Source: Halobaculum rubrum
GTDB taxonomy: Archaea > Halobacteriota > Halobacteria > Halobacteriales > Haloferacaceae
Direction of reading: 5' to 3'
Assembly: GCF_019880225.1 (NCBI RefSeq)
Contig: NZ_CP082284.1
Location: 1,488,001 to 1,552,000, forward strand
Length of the DNA stretch: 64,000 nucleotides
The position numbers and the translations under genes were made by a program. Positions 42,578-50,792 of this stretch are shown here, piece after piece (the first letter of the stretch is position 1; every line of letters begins with the position of its first letter). The notes under the pieces were generated by a model, which saw only the letters and a list, made by a program, of their open reading frames with translations, ran no database searches and had not been told where the DNA came from.

Positions 42578-43402
42578 ATGCGCGTCACCCTCCTCGGCAC
42601 GGGCGACACCACCGGCACGCCCACCGTCGGCTGCGACTGCGACACCTGCGAGGAGGCCCGCGACCGCGGGATCGAGCGCTCGCGCTTCTCGGTGCACGTC
42701 GAAAACGAGCGTACCGGCGAGTCGCTGCTGATCGACTGCTCGCCGGACTTCCGCCAGCAGTTTCTCACCCACGACGTTGCGCTGCCGGACGCCGCGATCG
42801 TCTCGCACATCCACTTCGACCACCTCGACGGCCTCGGCAACGCCTACCGGCTGTTCGACGACCTTCCGGTGTACGCCGCCGACGAGGTCGACCCCCTCAC
42901 CGGCGAGTCGGTCGCCGACACGATCCGCTCGAAGTACGACTACCTCGACCGGGTTACCGTGGAGGACGTCACGCCGTTCGAGCCGGTCCGCGTGTGCGGC
43001 CTCGACGTGACGCTCGTTCCGGTCGACCACCCGCCGCTCGTCTGCTACGGACTCGTCGTCGAGGACCCCGAGACGGGCGCGACGCTGTCGCTGTCGGGCG
43101 ACACGAGCTACGACGTGCCCGCCGACTCGCGGGCGGCGCTGGCGGATCCGGACCTCCTGCTCGCGGACGGCATCGTCCCGGCGGCGTTCTGTGAGTACCA
43201 CCCGATGGGCGGGAAAGACGAGGGCCCCGACGGCACGCCGTACACCTTCGGGACGAAGCACATGACTCGCGAGGGGGCGCTGGCGCTGGCCGAGGAGCTC
43301 GACGCCGCCGAGACGCGGCTGGTCCACCTCGCACACTACTACCCGCCCGAGGAGGCGTTCGTCGAGCCGCTGGCGGTCGACGGCGAGACGTACGACCTGT
43401 GA
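42578..43402 (+). CDS. PhnP-like metallo-beta-lactamase hydrolase
   Basis: A 274-residue metallo-beta-lactamase protein of the PhnP-like group. A Cys cluster VGCDCDTCEEARDRG at residues 17-31 is typical of that group and may bind an extra zinc. The main metal motif SHIHFDHLDG gives His77, His79, Asp81 and His82. Later ligands appear in VPVDHPPL near 148, SLSGDTSYDV near 170 and LVHLAHYYP near 250. PhnP hydrolyses cyclic 1,2-phosphates of ribose in phosphonate catabolism; other members act on pyrroloquinoline or tRNA-type substrates. No phosphonate genes are nearby. It is in an operon with the AAA ATPase. Confidence 0.9.
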   Translation: MRVTLLGTGDTTGTPTVGCDCDTCEEARDRGIERSRFSVHVENERTGESLLIDCSPDFRQQFLTHDVALPDAAIVSHIHFDHLDGLGNAYRLFDDLPVYAADEVDPLTGESVADTIRSKYDYLDRVTVEDVTPFEPVRVCGLDVTLVPVDHPPLVCYGLVVEDPETGATLSLSGDTSYDVPADSRAALADPDLLLADGIVPAAFCEYHPMGGKDEGPDGTPYTFGTKHMTREGALALAEELDAAETRLVHLAHYYPPEEAFVEPLAVDGETYDL

Positions 43403-43480
43403 GCCGCCGGGGCCGCGGCCGTCCCCGTGGACACGAAAAATACCCGAAGACACTTGCGGACGTGTTCGCTTCCCACGGAC

Positions 43481-44863
43481 ATGACGAACACTTGGTCCCG
43501 CCGTCGGGCCCTCGCGGCCGCCGGTGCGGCGCTGCTGGCCGGCTGTAGCGGCTCGCCTCCCTCCGACGGTTCGCCCGGCGGCGACGCCACCGACGATCCG
43601 ACCGACGGAACGACGAGCGGCACCCCGACACCGGAGCCGACGCCCGTCCCCGACCCCGACGCGTCGTTCACGCCCGAGGAGTGGAGCGCCCCGGCCGACG
43701 CGCCGACCAGCGAGGTGGAACGGACGGTCCTCGTCGAGAACCTGGAGGTCCCGTGGGACGTCTCGGTCGCATCCAACGGCGACCTGTTCGTCACCGAGCG
43801 TGTCGGCCGCGTCAGCCGCGTCGCCGGCGGCGACCTCGACACGGTGTTCGCCCCCGAGGACGCGATCGACGCCGGCTCGATCGCCGCCGAGCCGCAGGAA
43901 CAGCAGTGGTGGGTCAAGGGCGGTGAAGGCGGCACCCTCGGGGTCGCGGTCCACCCCGACTACCCGGACGTGGAGGTGCTGTACGTCTACTACACCGCGG
44001 GCGTCGGCGACGACGAGCGGGTGAACCGCGTCTCGCGGTTCGACCTCTCGGCCGACGACCCCGCCGCGACCGAGCGCCTCGTCGTCGGCGACATGGCCGC
44101 GAACAACTACCACAACGGCGGCCGGATCGCGTTCGGTCCCCGGGGGTACCTGTGGATCACTACCGGCGACGCCGGCGAGGAGGCGATGGCGGCCGACCCC
44201 GGGGAACTCCCCGGGTCGGTGCTGCGCGTCACCGTCAACGGCGAGCCCGCGCCCGACAACCCAGACATCCCGGGCGGCGACCCGCGGGTGTTCACGTACG
44301 GTCACCGCAACCCGCAGGGGCTCGTCTGGCTCCCCGACGGCACGCCCGTCGCCACCGAGCACGGCCCCGCCGGCCGCGACGAGGTCAACCGGCTGGTTCC
44401 CGGCGGAAACTACGGCTGGCCGGACGTTCGGAACGCCGACGAGTACCGCGGGCTGTCCGAGGACAGCGACGTTCGCCGCCCGCTGGCCAACACCGGCGGG
44501 AGCACGTGGGCGCCGACCGGCGCGCTGTGGTACACCGGTGATGCCGTCTCCTCCTGGCGCAACCGGCTGATCATCGGCGGGTTGGGCAGCCAGCAGCTGA
44601 TCGTCGTCACGCTGTCGCCCCCGGAGGCGGAGGTGCCTCCCCTGGGCGAGCGGGGGCGACGATTCGACGCCGACTGGCTCGACGACGCGTTCACCGCCAC
44701 CGCCCACCCGATGTTGACGGACGAACTCGGCCGGATCCGCCACGTCGAGCAGGGCGTCGACGGCGAGCTGTACGCGATCACGTCGAACCGCGACGGGCGA
44801 TCCAGCGAGCAGTTCCCCAAGGAGAACCACGACGTGCTCGTGAAGTTGGAGGCGAGCGAATGA
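43481..44863 (+). CDS. PQQ-dependent aldose sugar dehydrogenase-like lipoprotein
   Basis: A 460-residue Tat-exported lipoprotein: SRRRALAAAGAALL then the lipobox LAGCSGS. After a Thr/Pro/Asp-rich linker, a six-bladed beta-propeller of the soluble aldose (glucose/sorbosone) dehydrogenase family follows. Typical segments are VPWDVSVASNGDLFVTERVG near 104, GVAVHPDY near 150, NYHNGGRIAFGPRGYLWITT near 208, TYGHRNPQGLVWLPDG near 271, and VPGGNYGWPDV near 305. The family oxidises sugars using pyrroloquinoline quinone, but many archaeal members have unproven cofactors. The next gene starts four bases before its stop (ATGA overlap), so the two are translationally coupled. Confidence 0.9.
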   Translation: MTNTWSRRRALAAAGAALLAGCSGSPPSDGSPGGDATDDPTDGTTSGTPTPEPTPVPDPDASFTPEEWSAPADAPTSEVERTVLVENLEVPWDVSVASNGDLFVTERVGRVSRVAGGDLDTVFAPEDAIDAGSIAAEPQEQQWWVKGGEGGTLGVAVHPDYPDVEVLYVYYTAGVGDDERVNRVSRFDLSADDPAATERLVVGDMAANNYHNGGRIAFGPRGYLWITTGDAGEEAMAADPGELPGSVLRVTVNGEPAPDNPDIPGGDPRVFTYGHRNPQGLVWLPDGTPVATEHGPAGRDEVNRLVPGGNYGWPDVRNADEYRGLSEDSDVRRPLANTGGSTWAPTGALWYTGDAVSSWRNRLIIGGLGSQQLIVVTLSPPEAEVPPLGERGRRFDADWLDDAFTATAHPMLTDELGRIRHVEQGVDGELYAITSNRDGRSSEQFPKENHDVLVKLEASE

Positions 44864-46314
44864 ACCGCCGCCGAACCGGCGGGCTCGCGCTCCTCGCGGC
44901 GCTCGTCCTCGTGATCGCGGGCGTCGCACCCGTCGTCGGGGCGGCGGCCGCCGGCGGTGCGACCGACGGCGCCGACGCCGTCGGCGAATCCGCCGCACCC
45001 GCAGCCCAGTCGGACGGCCTCAACCCCTGCGTCGGCACGATCGACGAGGAGCGCCGTCCGGAGACGACGACGCTCGTGTCGATCCAGGGCGCCCGCGCCG
45101 GCGACAAGACCGCCGCGATGCTGGTCGGCTTCGCGCCGAACGGCTCGGTCCACGGCGTCCACAACGACACCGCCGACGGGCGCTGGTGGTCCTACGACGT
45201 GGACCCGCTCCCGAACGGCGAGCTGCTGATGGCGACGACCGAGCCCGGCATCTCCGTGATCGAGCGGATCGATCCCGCGACCGGCGAGACCACCGACGTG
45301 ACCCGCCTCGAGAACGTCGAGGACGCCCACGACGTCGACTACCTCGGCGACGGCGAGTTCGTCACCGTCGACAAGGGCGACGAGCGCAACCGCGTGGTGA
45401 TATTCGACGACTCCGGCGAGATCGTCTGGCAGTGGCGCTTCGGCAACCACACCGACCGCTTCCCCGAGAACGGCGGGGGTCCGTACGGAAAGGACTGGAC
45501 CCACGTCAACGACGTGGACCCCATCGGCGACGACACGCTGCTGGTCTCCGTCCGCAACTTCGACCAGGTGATCGCCATCGACCGCGACACCAAGGAGGTG
45601 AAGTGGACGCTCGGGGAGGACGACGACTACGACATCCTGAACGAGCAGCACAACCCCGACTTCATCGAGGGCGAGGACGGCCGCACGACCGTCATCGTGT
45701 CCGACTCCGAGAACGACCGCGTCGTCGAGTACAGCCGGACCGACGGCGGCGAGTGGGAGCGCACGTGGTCGCTCTCGGGCGGCGGCCTCCACGAGCCGCG
45801 CGACGCAGACCGACTCCCCAACGGCAACACGCTCGTCACCGACCGCCGCGGCCACCGCGTGCTGGAGGTCACTCCCCGCGGCGAGGTCGTCTGGGAGGTG
45901 TACACCCCGTGGCAGCCGTACGACGCCGAGCGCGTCGGCACCGACCCCGGCTCCGAGGGCCCGACGATGCGACAGGTCGGCGCCGAGGGCGACCGGACGA
46001 TGACCGGCGGCACGGTCTTCGACACCGAGGAGATCGAGTCGTGTTACGCGCACCTCACCGGCGTCGAACGCGACCGGCTCGTCCCCGAGGACGAGCTGTG
46101 GGGCGACGGCGGCGAGCTGGGCGATGACGCGACGGCGACGCCCGGCGACGGCGGCGGTTCGGACACCGCCGACGGCGACGCGGACGACGGCACCGACCGC
46201 CAGTGGACGACCGTTCCCGACGAGTCGATCGTCGAGACGCCCGGGTTCGGCGTCGGCGCGGCGCTGACGGCGCTGGCGGCGGCGCTCGCGTTCGTGGCGG
46301 TTCGGCGGCGCTGA
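44860..46314 (+). CDS. Arylsulfotransferase-like (ASST) surface protein, PGF-CTERM anchored
   Basis: A 484-residue secreted protein. It has a Sec signal peptide, then a beta-propeller resembling arylsulfate sulfotransferase (ASST). Repeated blade motifs include AHDVDYLGDGEFVTVD near 152, THVNDVDPIGDDTLLVSV near 211, EQHNPDFIEG near 263, HEPRDADRLPNGNTLVTD near 309 and RRGHRVLEVTPRGEVVWE. A disordered acidic segment leads to ETPGFGVGAALTALAA followed by a hydrophobic helix and RRR, a PGF-CTERM anchor. Catalytic identity is not certain; some archaeal members may bind other ligands. It overlaps the sugar dehydrogenase gene by four bases. Confidence 0.88.
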   Translation: MNRRRTGGLALLAALVLVIAGVAPVVGAAAAGGATDGADAVGESAAPAAQSDGLNPCVGTIDEERRPETTTLVSIQGARAGDKTAAMLVGFAPNGSVHGVHNDTADGRWWSYDVDPLPNGELLMATTEPGISVIERIDPATGETTDVTRLENVEDAHDVDYLGDGEFVTVDKGDERNRVVIFDDSGEIVWQWRFGNHTDRFPENGGGPYGKDWTHVNDVDPIGDDTLLVSVRNFDQVIAIDRDTKEVKWTLGEDDDYDILNEQHNPDFIEGEDGRTTVIVSDSENDRVVEYSRTDGGEWERTWSLSGGGLHEPRDADRLPNGNTLVTDRRGHRVLEVTPRGEVVWEVYTPWQPYDAERVGTDPGSEGPTMRQVGAEGDRTMTGGTVFDTEEIESCYAHLTGVERDRLVPEDELWGDGGELGDDATATPGDGGGSDTADGDADDGTDRQWTTVPDESIVETPGFGVGAALTALAAALAFVAVRRR

Positions 46315-46472
46315 CCCCGACCGCTGCGATCGTGTGACTGTAGGATTAAATGCACCGCATCACTCGTTGTTCGTGACGCAGGCTGCCAGTTCTGGTCCCA
46401 ACCTCGCTGCAACCCCGCGCTGATGACTTCTCGAGCGCGATCGGACGTGGTACTCCGATCTTCACAGTCTTC

Positions 46473-46492
46473 GCCCGCGACGCGTCGCGGGC
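46473..46492. terminator. Perfect 20-bp palindrome after the DUF5787 gene
   Basis: The half-site GCCCGCGACG and its exact reverse complement CGTCGCGGGC abut, giving a perfect 20-base palindrome. It starts two bases beyond the stop of the minus-strand gene at 46495-46497, the place of a transcript-end hairpin. A protein-binding site is the alternative. No T-run follows on the minus strand. Confidence 0.35.
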
Positions 46493-46494
46493 GG

Positions 46495-47460
46495 CTACCC
46501 GAACCGGTCCAGCCCGGTCTGTCGCCGAACTACTCCCGGCGGGTCACGGACCCACGGCGTGCGCTCGGCGCGGAGCGCGTCTCTCTCTTCGGCCGTCGCG
46601 GCCGCGTCGTCCGCCTCCCACCCGGAACACGATTCCCTGCAGTCGCTCGCGGGGTCGACGACGCGGTCGAAGTGCGCGCAGCGCGGCCGTCCGTCGTCGG
46701 TCGCCTCGCAGTTCCCGCAGCCGGGGAACTCGTAGGTTCGCCAGCCCTTCCCGTAGGCTCGCTCGGCGATCCGGCGACGCTTTCGGGCTTTCTCGTCGGC
46801 GCTTACGAGCGCCACGTCGGTCCGGCCGGGGTGCTCGGCGAGCAGCTCCACACCGGGGCCGTCGGTGTCGAGGGGCGTCGCCTCGCGAACCACCTCGCGG
46901 TCGCCGGCGTCGGGGTGGAAGCGCCAGACGCCGACCGCCTCGGGGATCCGGTTCAGGTGTGCGCCGGTGACGTGGCTCTCGGTCGCGAGCACGACGCGGT
47001 CGAACAGCGCGAGGCTCGTGTCGACCCGGAGCTGACGCTGGAGGTCGCCCGGTCGACCGAGGTCGGGCTTGTTCTCGATGGCCACGAGTTCGTCGACCCA
47101 GTCGTCGGGGTAGCGCGTCGCCTTGCGGACGTAGCGCGTGCCGCCGCGACGCTCCTCGCTGAAGAAGCCGCAGTCGACGGCGGCGTCGGCGATCCCGCGG
47201 GCGCGGTCGGGATGAGCGTCGATCGCCTCGGCGACGGGGACCGCCTCCCCGACGCCGGCCGTCGACTCGACCGCAACCGGCGGGATCGCCCGGTCGGTGA
47301 TGCGGGCGCGGTCGTCGAACGCCGGCCCGGGAACGAGCCCGACGACGTCGACGACGCGGCTGCCCGGCGCCGCGACGGCGCCGCCGAGCTGGCGCGCGAG
47401 CACCCAGTCGGTCGCGCGCTCGAGATGGGCACACAGCGCCAACTCGAAGGCGAACTCCAT
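46495..47460 (-). CDS. DUF5787-like haloarchaeal protein, probable PD-(D/E)XK nuclease fold
   Basis: A 321-residue protein, start ATG 47460. It resembles DUF5787 (from memory). The fold looks like a RecB/restriction-type nuclease. An Asp (Asp38) sits in SRVVDVVGLVPG, and the downstream DELVAIENKPDLGRP provides Glu129-x-Lys131, followed by LQRQLRVDTSLALFDRVVLA, a helix-strand typical of the fold. Cysteines at 10, 97, 248, 251, 261, 274 and 278 (GCGNCEATDDGRPRC and PASDCRESCSG) form a late cluster that, with Cys10, recalls the one-plus-three arrangement of Cas4/AddB iron-sulfur nucleases. Activity is inferred only. A palindrome lies just past its stop. Confidence 0.8.
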   Translation of the reverse strand: MEFAFELALCAHLERATDWVLARQLGGAVAAPGSRVVDVVGLVPGPAFDDRARITDRAIPPVAVESTAGVGEAVPVAEAIDAHPDRARGIADAAVDCGFFSEERRGGTRYVRKATRYPDDWVDELVAIENKPDLGRPGDLQRQLRVDTSLALFDRVVLATESHVTGAHLNRIPEAVGVWRFHPDAGDREVVREATPLDTDGPGVELLAEHPGRTDVALVSADEKARKRRRIAERAYGKGWRTYEFPGCGNCEATDDGRPRCAHFDRVVDPASDCRESCSGWEADDAAATAEERDALRAERTPWVRDPPGVVRRQTGLDRFG

Positions 47461-47596
47461 ACCGGGGCGCGGGACCGAACGGGCAAAAGCGCTCGCACGC
47501 GCCACGGGCGCCGCGCTTCGAGGGCCCGAACGCGCCGCTATCGGGGGTGATACGCGCGACGACGGGCTTTTCAGTCGGACGGTCGCTTCGCTGTCC

Positions 47597-48364
47597 ATGG
47601 ACAGACGAGGATTCCTCGCGGGGGCGGCGGCCGCCGGTATCGCGGGGGTGGCGGGCTGCGGGACCGCGTCGGGAACGGTTCGCCCGCCGCGGGTTCCCGA
47701 GAACCGGCTCGAAGAGGGGGGATGGGAGCGAACGCGCGCGGACACCGAGGAGGTGCTCTCGCGGACGGTCGCCGGCGTCGACGTGACCGCGACGGCGGTC
47801 ACCCGCGTGTACGACGACGCGGCGCTTCGCGCCGCAGTCTCCAAGAAGACGCTCGGGGCGCTCGACGCGCCGCTCTCGAACGTCTTCGCCAGCCGGATCG
47901 CCTTCTCGCCGAACCTCGCCGACATCCCGCTGGAGTCGGCGCGGGAGGAACTCGCCGAGCGCGCGGGCGAGGTCGCCCGCGGCCAGTTCGAGTCGCAGCT
48001 CTCGTCGGCGGGGCTCACGGACATCTCGGCCACCGACGCCGGAACGCTCACCGTCGAGACGGGCGAGGCGGCCTCGCTCACCGAGTACAGCGCCGCCTTC
48101 GCGTTCGACGAGCTGTCGTTCGACGTGCGTGGCGAGACGATCACCATCGAGGAAGGCAGCGTCGCCGTCGAGGGACTGCTCGCGTCGTGGATCCACGACG
48201 GCGGCCTCCTGATCGCCGGCGGGGCGTACCCCGCGGAGAACTTCGCTCGGACCGTCGATCGGGACCTCTCGGAGGCGATCACCGTCACGGTCGACGTGGA
48301 TCTGGGTCTCACGCCCGACGCGTACCGCGAGGAGGTCCGCGGGATCGTGCGGCGTGTCGAGTAA
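47597..48364 (+). CDS. Tat lipoprotein of the DUF6517 type
   Basis: A 255-residue protein with a twin-arginine signal (MDRRGFLAGAAAAGIAG) and a lipobox ending at Cys21 (VAGCGTAS). It should be tethered on the outer face of the membrane. The mature protein has alternating strands and helices, with FASRIAFSPNLADIPLESAR near 97 and a C-terminal LSFDVRGETITIEEG segment. I recall DUF6517 as the haloarchaeal family name; no function is known. ATG 47597 begins the signal peptide, and ggcttttcag about 30 bases upstream is a weak TATA candidate. Confidence 0.8.
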   Translation: MDRRGFLAGAAAAGIAGVAGCGTASGTVRPPRVPENRLEEGGWERTRADTEEVLSRTVAGVDVTATAVTRVYDDAALRAAVSKKTLGALDAPLSNVFASRIAFSPNLADIPLESAREELAERAGEVARGQFESQLSSAGLTDISATDAGTLTVETGEAASLTEYSAAFAFDELSFDVRGETITIEEGSVAVEGLLASWIHDGGLLIAGGAYPAENFARTVDRDLSEAITVTVDVDLGLTPDAYREEVRGIVRRVE

Positions 48365-48455
48365 GATCGAACCCCCTGGTCCGCTCACGACCTGGAGTCA
48401 CCCGCGGACCGCCGGATGCACAAGCGGTTAGTCGCGCCCCGCCGAGTCGGCGCGT

Positions 48456-49682
48456 GTGCGAACCACCGACGCCTTCGTCGCGTTGCGCTGTATCGACTGC
48501 GACGCCCGCCACGACCCGAGCGAGGTGACCCACCGCTGCCCCGACTGCGGCGGCATCACCGACCCCGAGTACGACCTCGACACAGTCGATCTCTCTCGCG
48601 AGGACCTCGAGTCGCGCCCCTTCGACTCGCTGTGGCGCTACGAGGAACTGCTCCCGTTCCCGAGGGGGGCGGCCGTCTCGATGGGGGAGGGAGCGACGCC
48701 GCTGGTCGAGTGCCCGACGCTGGCCGAGCGGATGGGCGTCGGCGCCGTCTACGTCAAAGACGAGGGACGGAACCCGACGGGGACGTTCAAGGACCGTGGC
48801 CAGACGGGCGCCGTCACCGCCGCCGTCGAACACGGCGCCGAGTCGATCGCGCTCAACAGCGCCGGCAACGCAGGGCAGGCCGCCAGCGCCTACGCTGCCC
48901 GGGCGGGACTCGACTCGCACGTGTTCCTCCCGGACCGCGCCGGCTTCACGCAGAAGGCGATGACTGAGGTCCACGGCGGCGACCTCCGGATCGCGAAGGG
49001 GGAGATCACCGACGCCGGCGCCGAGTACGCCGCGGCGATGGAGCCCGGCGCCGAGGGCGACGAGGCCGGCTGGTACTCGACGAAGACGTTCGTGACGCCG
49101 TACCGCCACGACGTGAAGAAGACGATGGGATACGAGACGATCGAGCAACTGGACTGGGACGTGCCCGACGCGATCGTCTACCCGACCGGCGGCGGCGTCG
49201 GCCTGATCGGAATGCACAAAGCCGCCCTCGAACTCCGCGAGCTTGGCTTCACCGACGAGTTGCCGGGGATGTACGCCGCGCAGGCGGAAGGCTGTGCGCC
49301 GGTCGTCCGCGCGTGGGACGACGGCGCCGAGGCGCACGAGGCGTGGACGGACATCACCACGGCGTGTAACGGCATCGCCGTCCCGGACCCGGGCGCGTCG
49401 CCGTGGATCCTCGACGCGATCGAGGAGTCGGGCGGCGGGGCCGTCGCTACTGGCGACGCGGCGATCCTCGACGCGGCGATCGAGGTCGCACAGGCGGAGG
49501 GGATCGAGGTCGGCGCGACGTGTGCCGCCGCGGTGTCGGGGGCGTTCGAGCTCGCCGAGCGCGGCGATCTCGGCGCCGACGACACGGTTGTGCTCCTCAA
49601 CACCGGCGCGGGCAACAAGGACGTGGACACCCTGCGGAGCCACCTCGGGGCGCGGGAAGAGGCGGCGCAAGTGACCGAGTAG
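48456..49682 (+). CDS. thrC: Threonine synthase
   Basis: A 408-residue PLP enzyme converting O-phosphohomoserine to threonine. An N-terminal zinc ribbon with Cys at 12, 15, 28 and 31 (RCIDCDARHD, then HRCPDCGG) is common in archaeal ThrC. The PLP Schiff-base Lys112 is in NPTGTFKDRG. NSAGNAGQAASAYAARAG near 138 and YPTGGGVGLIGMHKA near 242 bind phosphate and pyridoxal. The start is a GTG at 48456 (MRTTDAFVAL); an overlapping GTG at 48454 is out of frame. Downstream of the stop a T-run (gcgtttttgtac) may end the transcript. No other threonine gene is in the window. Confidence 0.93.
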   Translation: MRTTDAFVALRCIDCDARHDPSEVTHRCPDCGGITDPEYDLDTVDLSREDLESRPFDSLWRYEELLPFPRGAAVSMGEGATPLVECPTLAERMGVGAVYVKDEGRNPTGTFKDRGQTGAVTAAVEHGAESIALNSAGNAGQAASAYAARAGLDSHVFLPDRAGFTQKAMTEVHGGDLRIAKGEITDAGAEYAAAMEPGAEGDEAGWYSTKTFVTPYRHDVKKTMGYETIEQLDWDVPDAIVYPTGGGVGLIGMHKAALELRELGFTDELPGMYAAQAEGCAPVVRAWDDGAEAHEAWTDITTACNGIAVPDPGASPWILDAIEESGGGAVATGDAAILDAAIEVAQAEGIEVGATCAAAVSGAFELAERGDLGADDTVVLLNTGAGNKDVDTLRSHLGAREEAAQVTE

Positions 49683-50036
49683 CGACCGACGGCGGAATCG
49701 CTGCGAGCGTTTTTGTACGGGGACGGAAGCACTCCTCCTCGATGTAACGCCGCGATCGGTCCCATACGTGTCAGCCACACAGCCCCGGCTCACGGGTCGG
49801 TATCGGGCGGCTCGGGTGAATCCCTCGTCACACGGGGCTCGGTGGGGGTAACCCTCGTCACGGCCGCCCGGTCGAGTGTATCCGGTCGGCGCGTATCACT
49901 CCTTCCCATCGTCGTCGCCGCGTCGTTCGTCGCCGACGCGTCGCGGGCGCGAGTGTCGGCCACGTTCGCCGACGCGAACACCGGACACGTGTACCCCCAC
50001 CGGCGCGCTTTTGCGGGGGACGGCCGCAGGTATCGT
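49683..50036. other. 354-bp non-coding region between thrC and cofE
   Basis: No gene is supported here. It begins with a possible terminator (T-run near 49709-49713). Around 49811-49861 an imperfect direct repeat occurs: GCTCGGGTGAATCCCTCGTC near 49810 and a diverged version ending ACCCTCGTCA at 49851-49860, about 30 bases apart. The last 30 bases before the ATG at 50037 contain gcgcttttgc, a plausible TATA region for cofE. Confidence 0.55.
49708..49714 (+). terminator. T-run following threonine synthase
   Basis: The stretch gcgtttttgtac, about 26 bases after the thrC stop, is a short T-run of the type that ends archaeal transcripts. There is no strong hairpin. Confidence 0.35.
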
Positions 50037-50792
50037 ATGGAGCTATTCGCCGTCCCCGATCTCCCCGAGATCCGGGAGGGGGACGACCTCGCGGCGCTGA
50101 TCCGCGACCGGGTCGATCTCCGCCCGGACGACGTGGTCTGCGTCGCCTCGACGGTCGTCTCGAAGGCCGAGGGCCGCGCGTTCGACCTCGACGACTTCCC
50201 CGCCGGCCCGCGAGCGCGGGAGGTCGCCGCTCGACTGGAGGAGATCAGCGGCGAGGAGAAGGACCCGCGCTTCGCGCAGGCCGTCCTCGAGGAATCGACC
50301 GAGGTGATCATGGAGGCGCCGTTCCTGCTCACCGAGTCCCGGTTCGGGCACGTCGGCGTCAACGCCGGGATCGACCGCTCGAACGTCCCCGAGCACGACC
50401 TCCTCCTCCTGCCGACGCGACCGTCCGATTCCGCCGAGCGCATCAGCGAGGGGCTGCCCGCCGACCGCGTGCTCGTCACCGACACCTGCGGCCGGCCGTT
50501 CCGCCACGGCCAGCGCGGCGTCGCCGTCGGCTGGGCCGGCATGGCGCCGGCTCGCGACTGGCGCGGCGAGTCGGACAGGGACGGCCGCGAGCTCGGCGTG
50601 ACCGTCGAGAGCGTCGCCGACGAACTCGCCGCCGCCGCGAACCTCGTCGCCGGCGAGGGCGACGGCGGAACGCCGGCGGTCGTCGTCCGCGACTTCGAGT
50701 GGGGCGACCACGGGGACAGCGACGCGCACTTCCGCGACGTGGACGGCGACCTGATCCGGCAGGCGATCCGGGGGTGGGAGTTCGATGAGTAG
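50037..50792 (+). CDS. cofE: Coenzyme F420-0:L-glutamate ligase
   Basis: A 251-residue enzyme adding glutamates to F420-0. Family segments are MELFAVPDLPEIREGDDLAA at the start, VCVASTVVSKAEGRA near residue 37, FLLTESRFGHVGVNAGIDRS near 97, and TDTCGRPFRHGQRGVAVGWA near 146, which carries the conserved Asp/Arg/His for metal and substrate binding. The ATG at 50037 follows a gcgcttttgc TATA-like sequence. The following Mer-like gene starts eight bases before this gene's stop, so the two are translationally coupled. Together they make and use coenzyme F420. Confidence 0.93.
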   Translation: MELFAVPDLPEIREGDDLAALIRDRVDLRPDDVVCVASTVVSKAEGRAFDLDDFPAGPRAREVAARLEEISGEEKDPRFAQAVLEESTEVIMEAPFLLTESRFGHVGVNAGIDRSNVPEHDLLLLPTRPSDSAERISEGLPADRVLVTDTCGRPFRHGQRGVAVGWAGMAPARDWRGESDRDGRELGVTVESVADELAAAANLVAGEGDGGTPAVVVRDFEWGDHGDSDAHFRDVDGDLIRQAIRGWEFDE

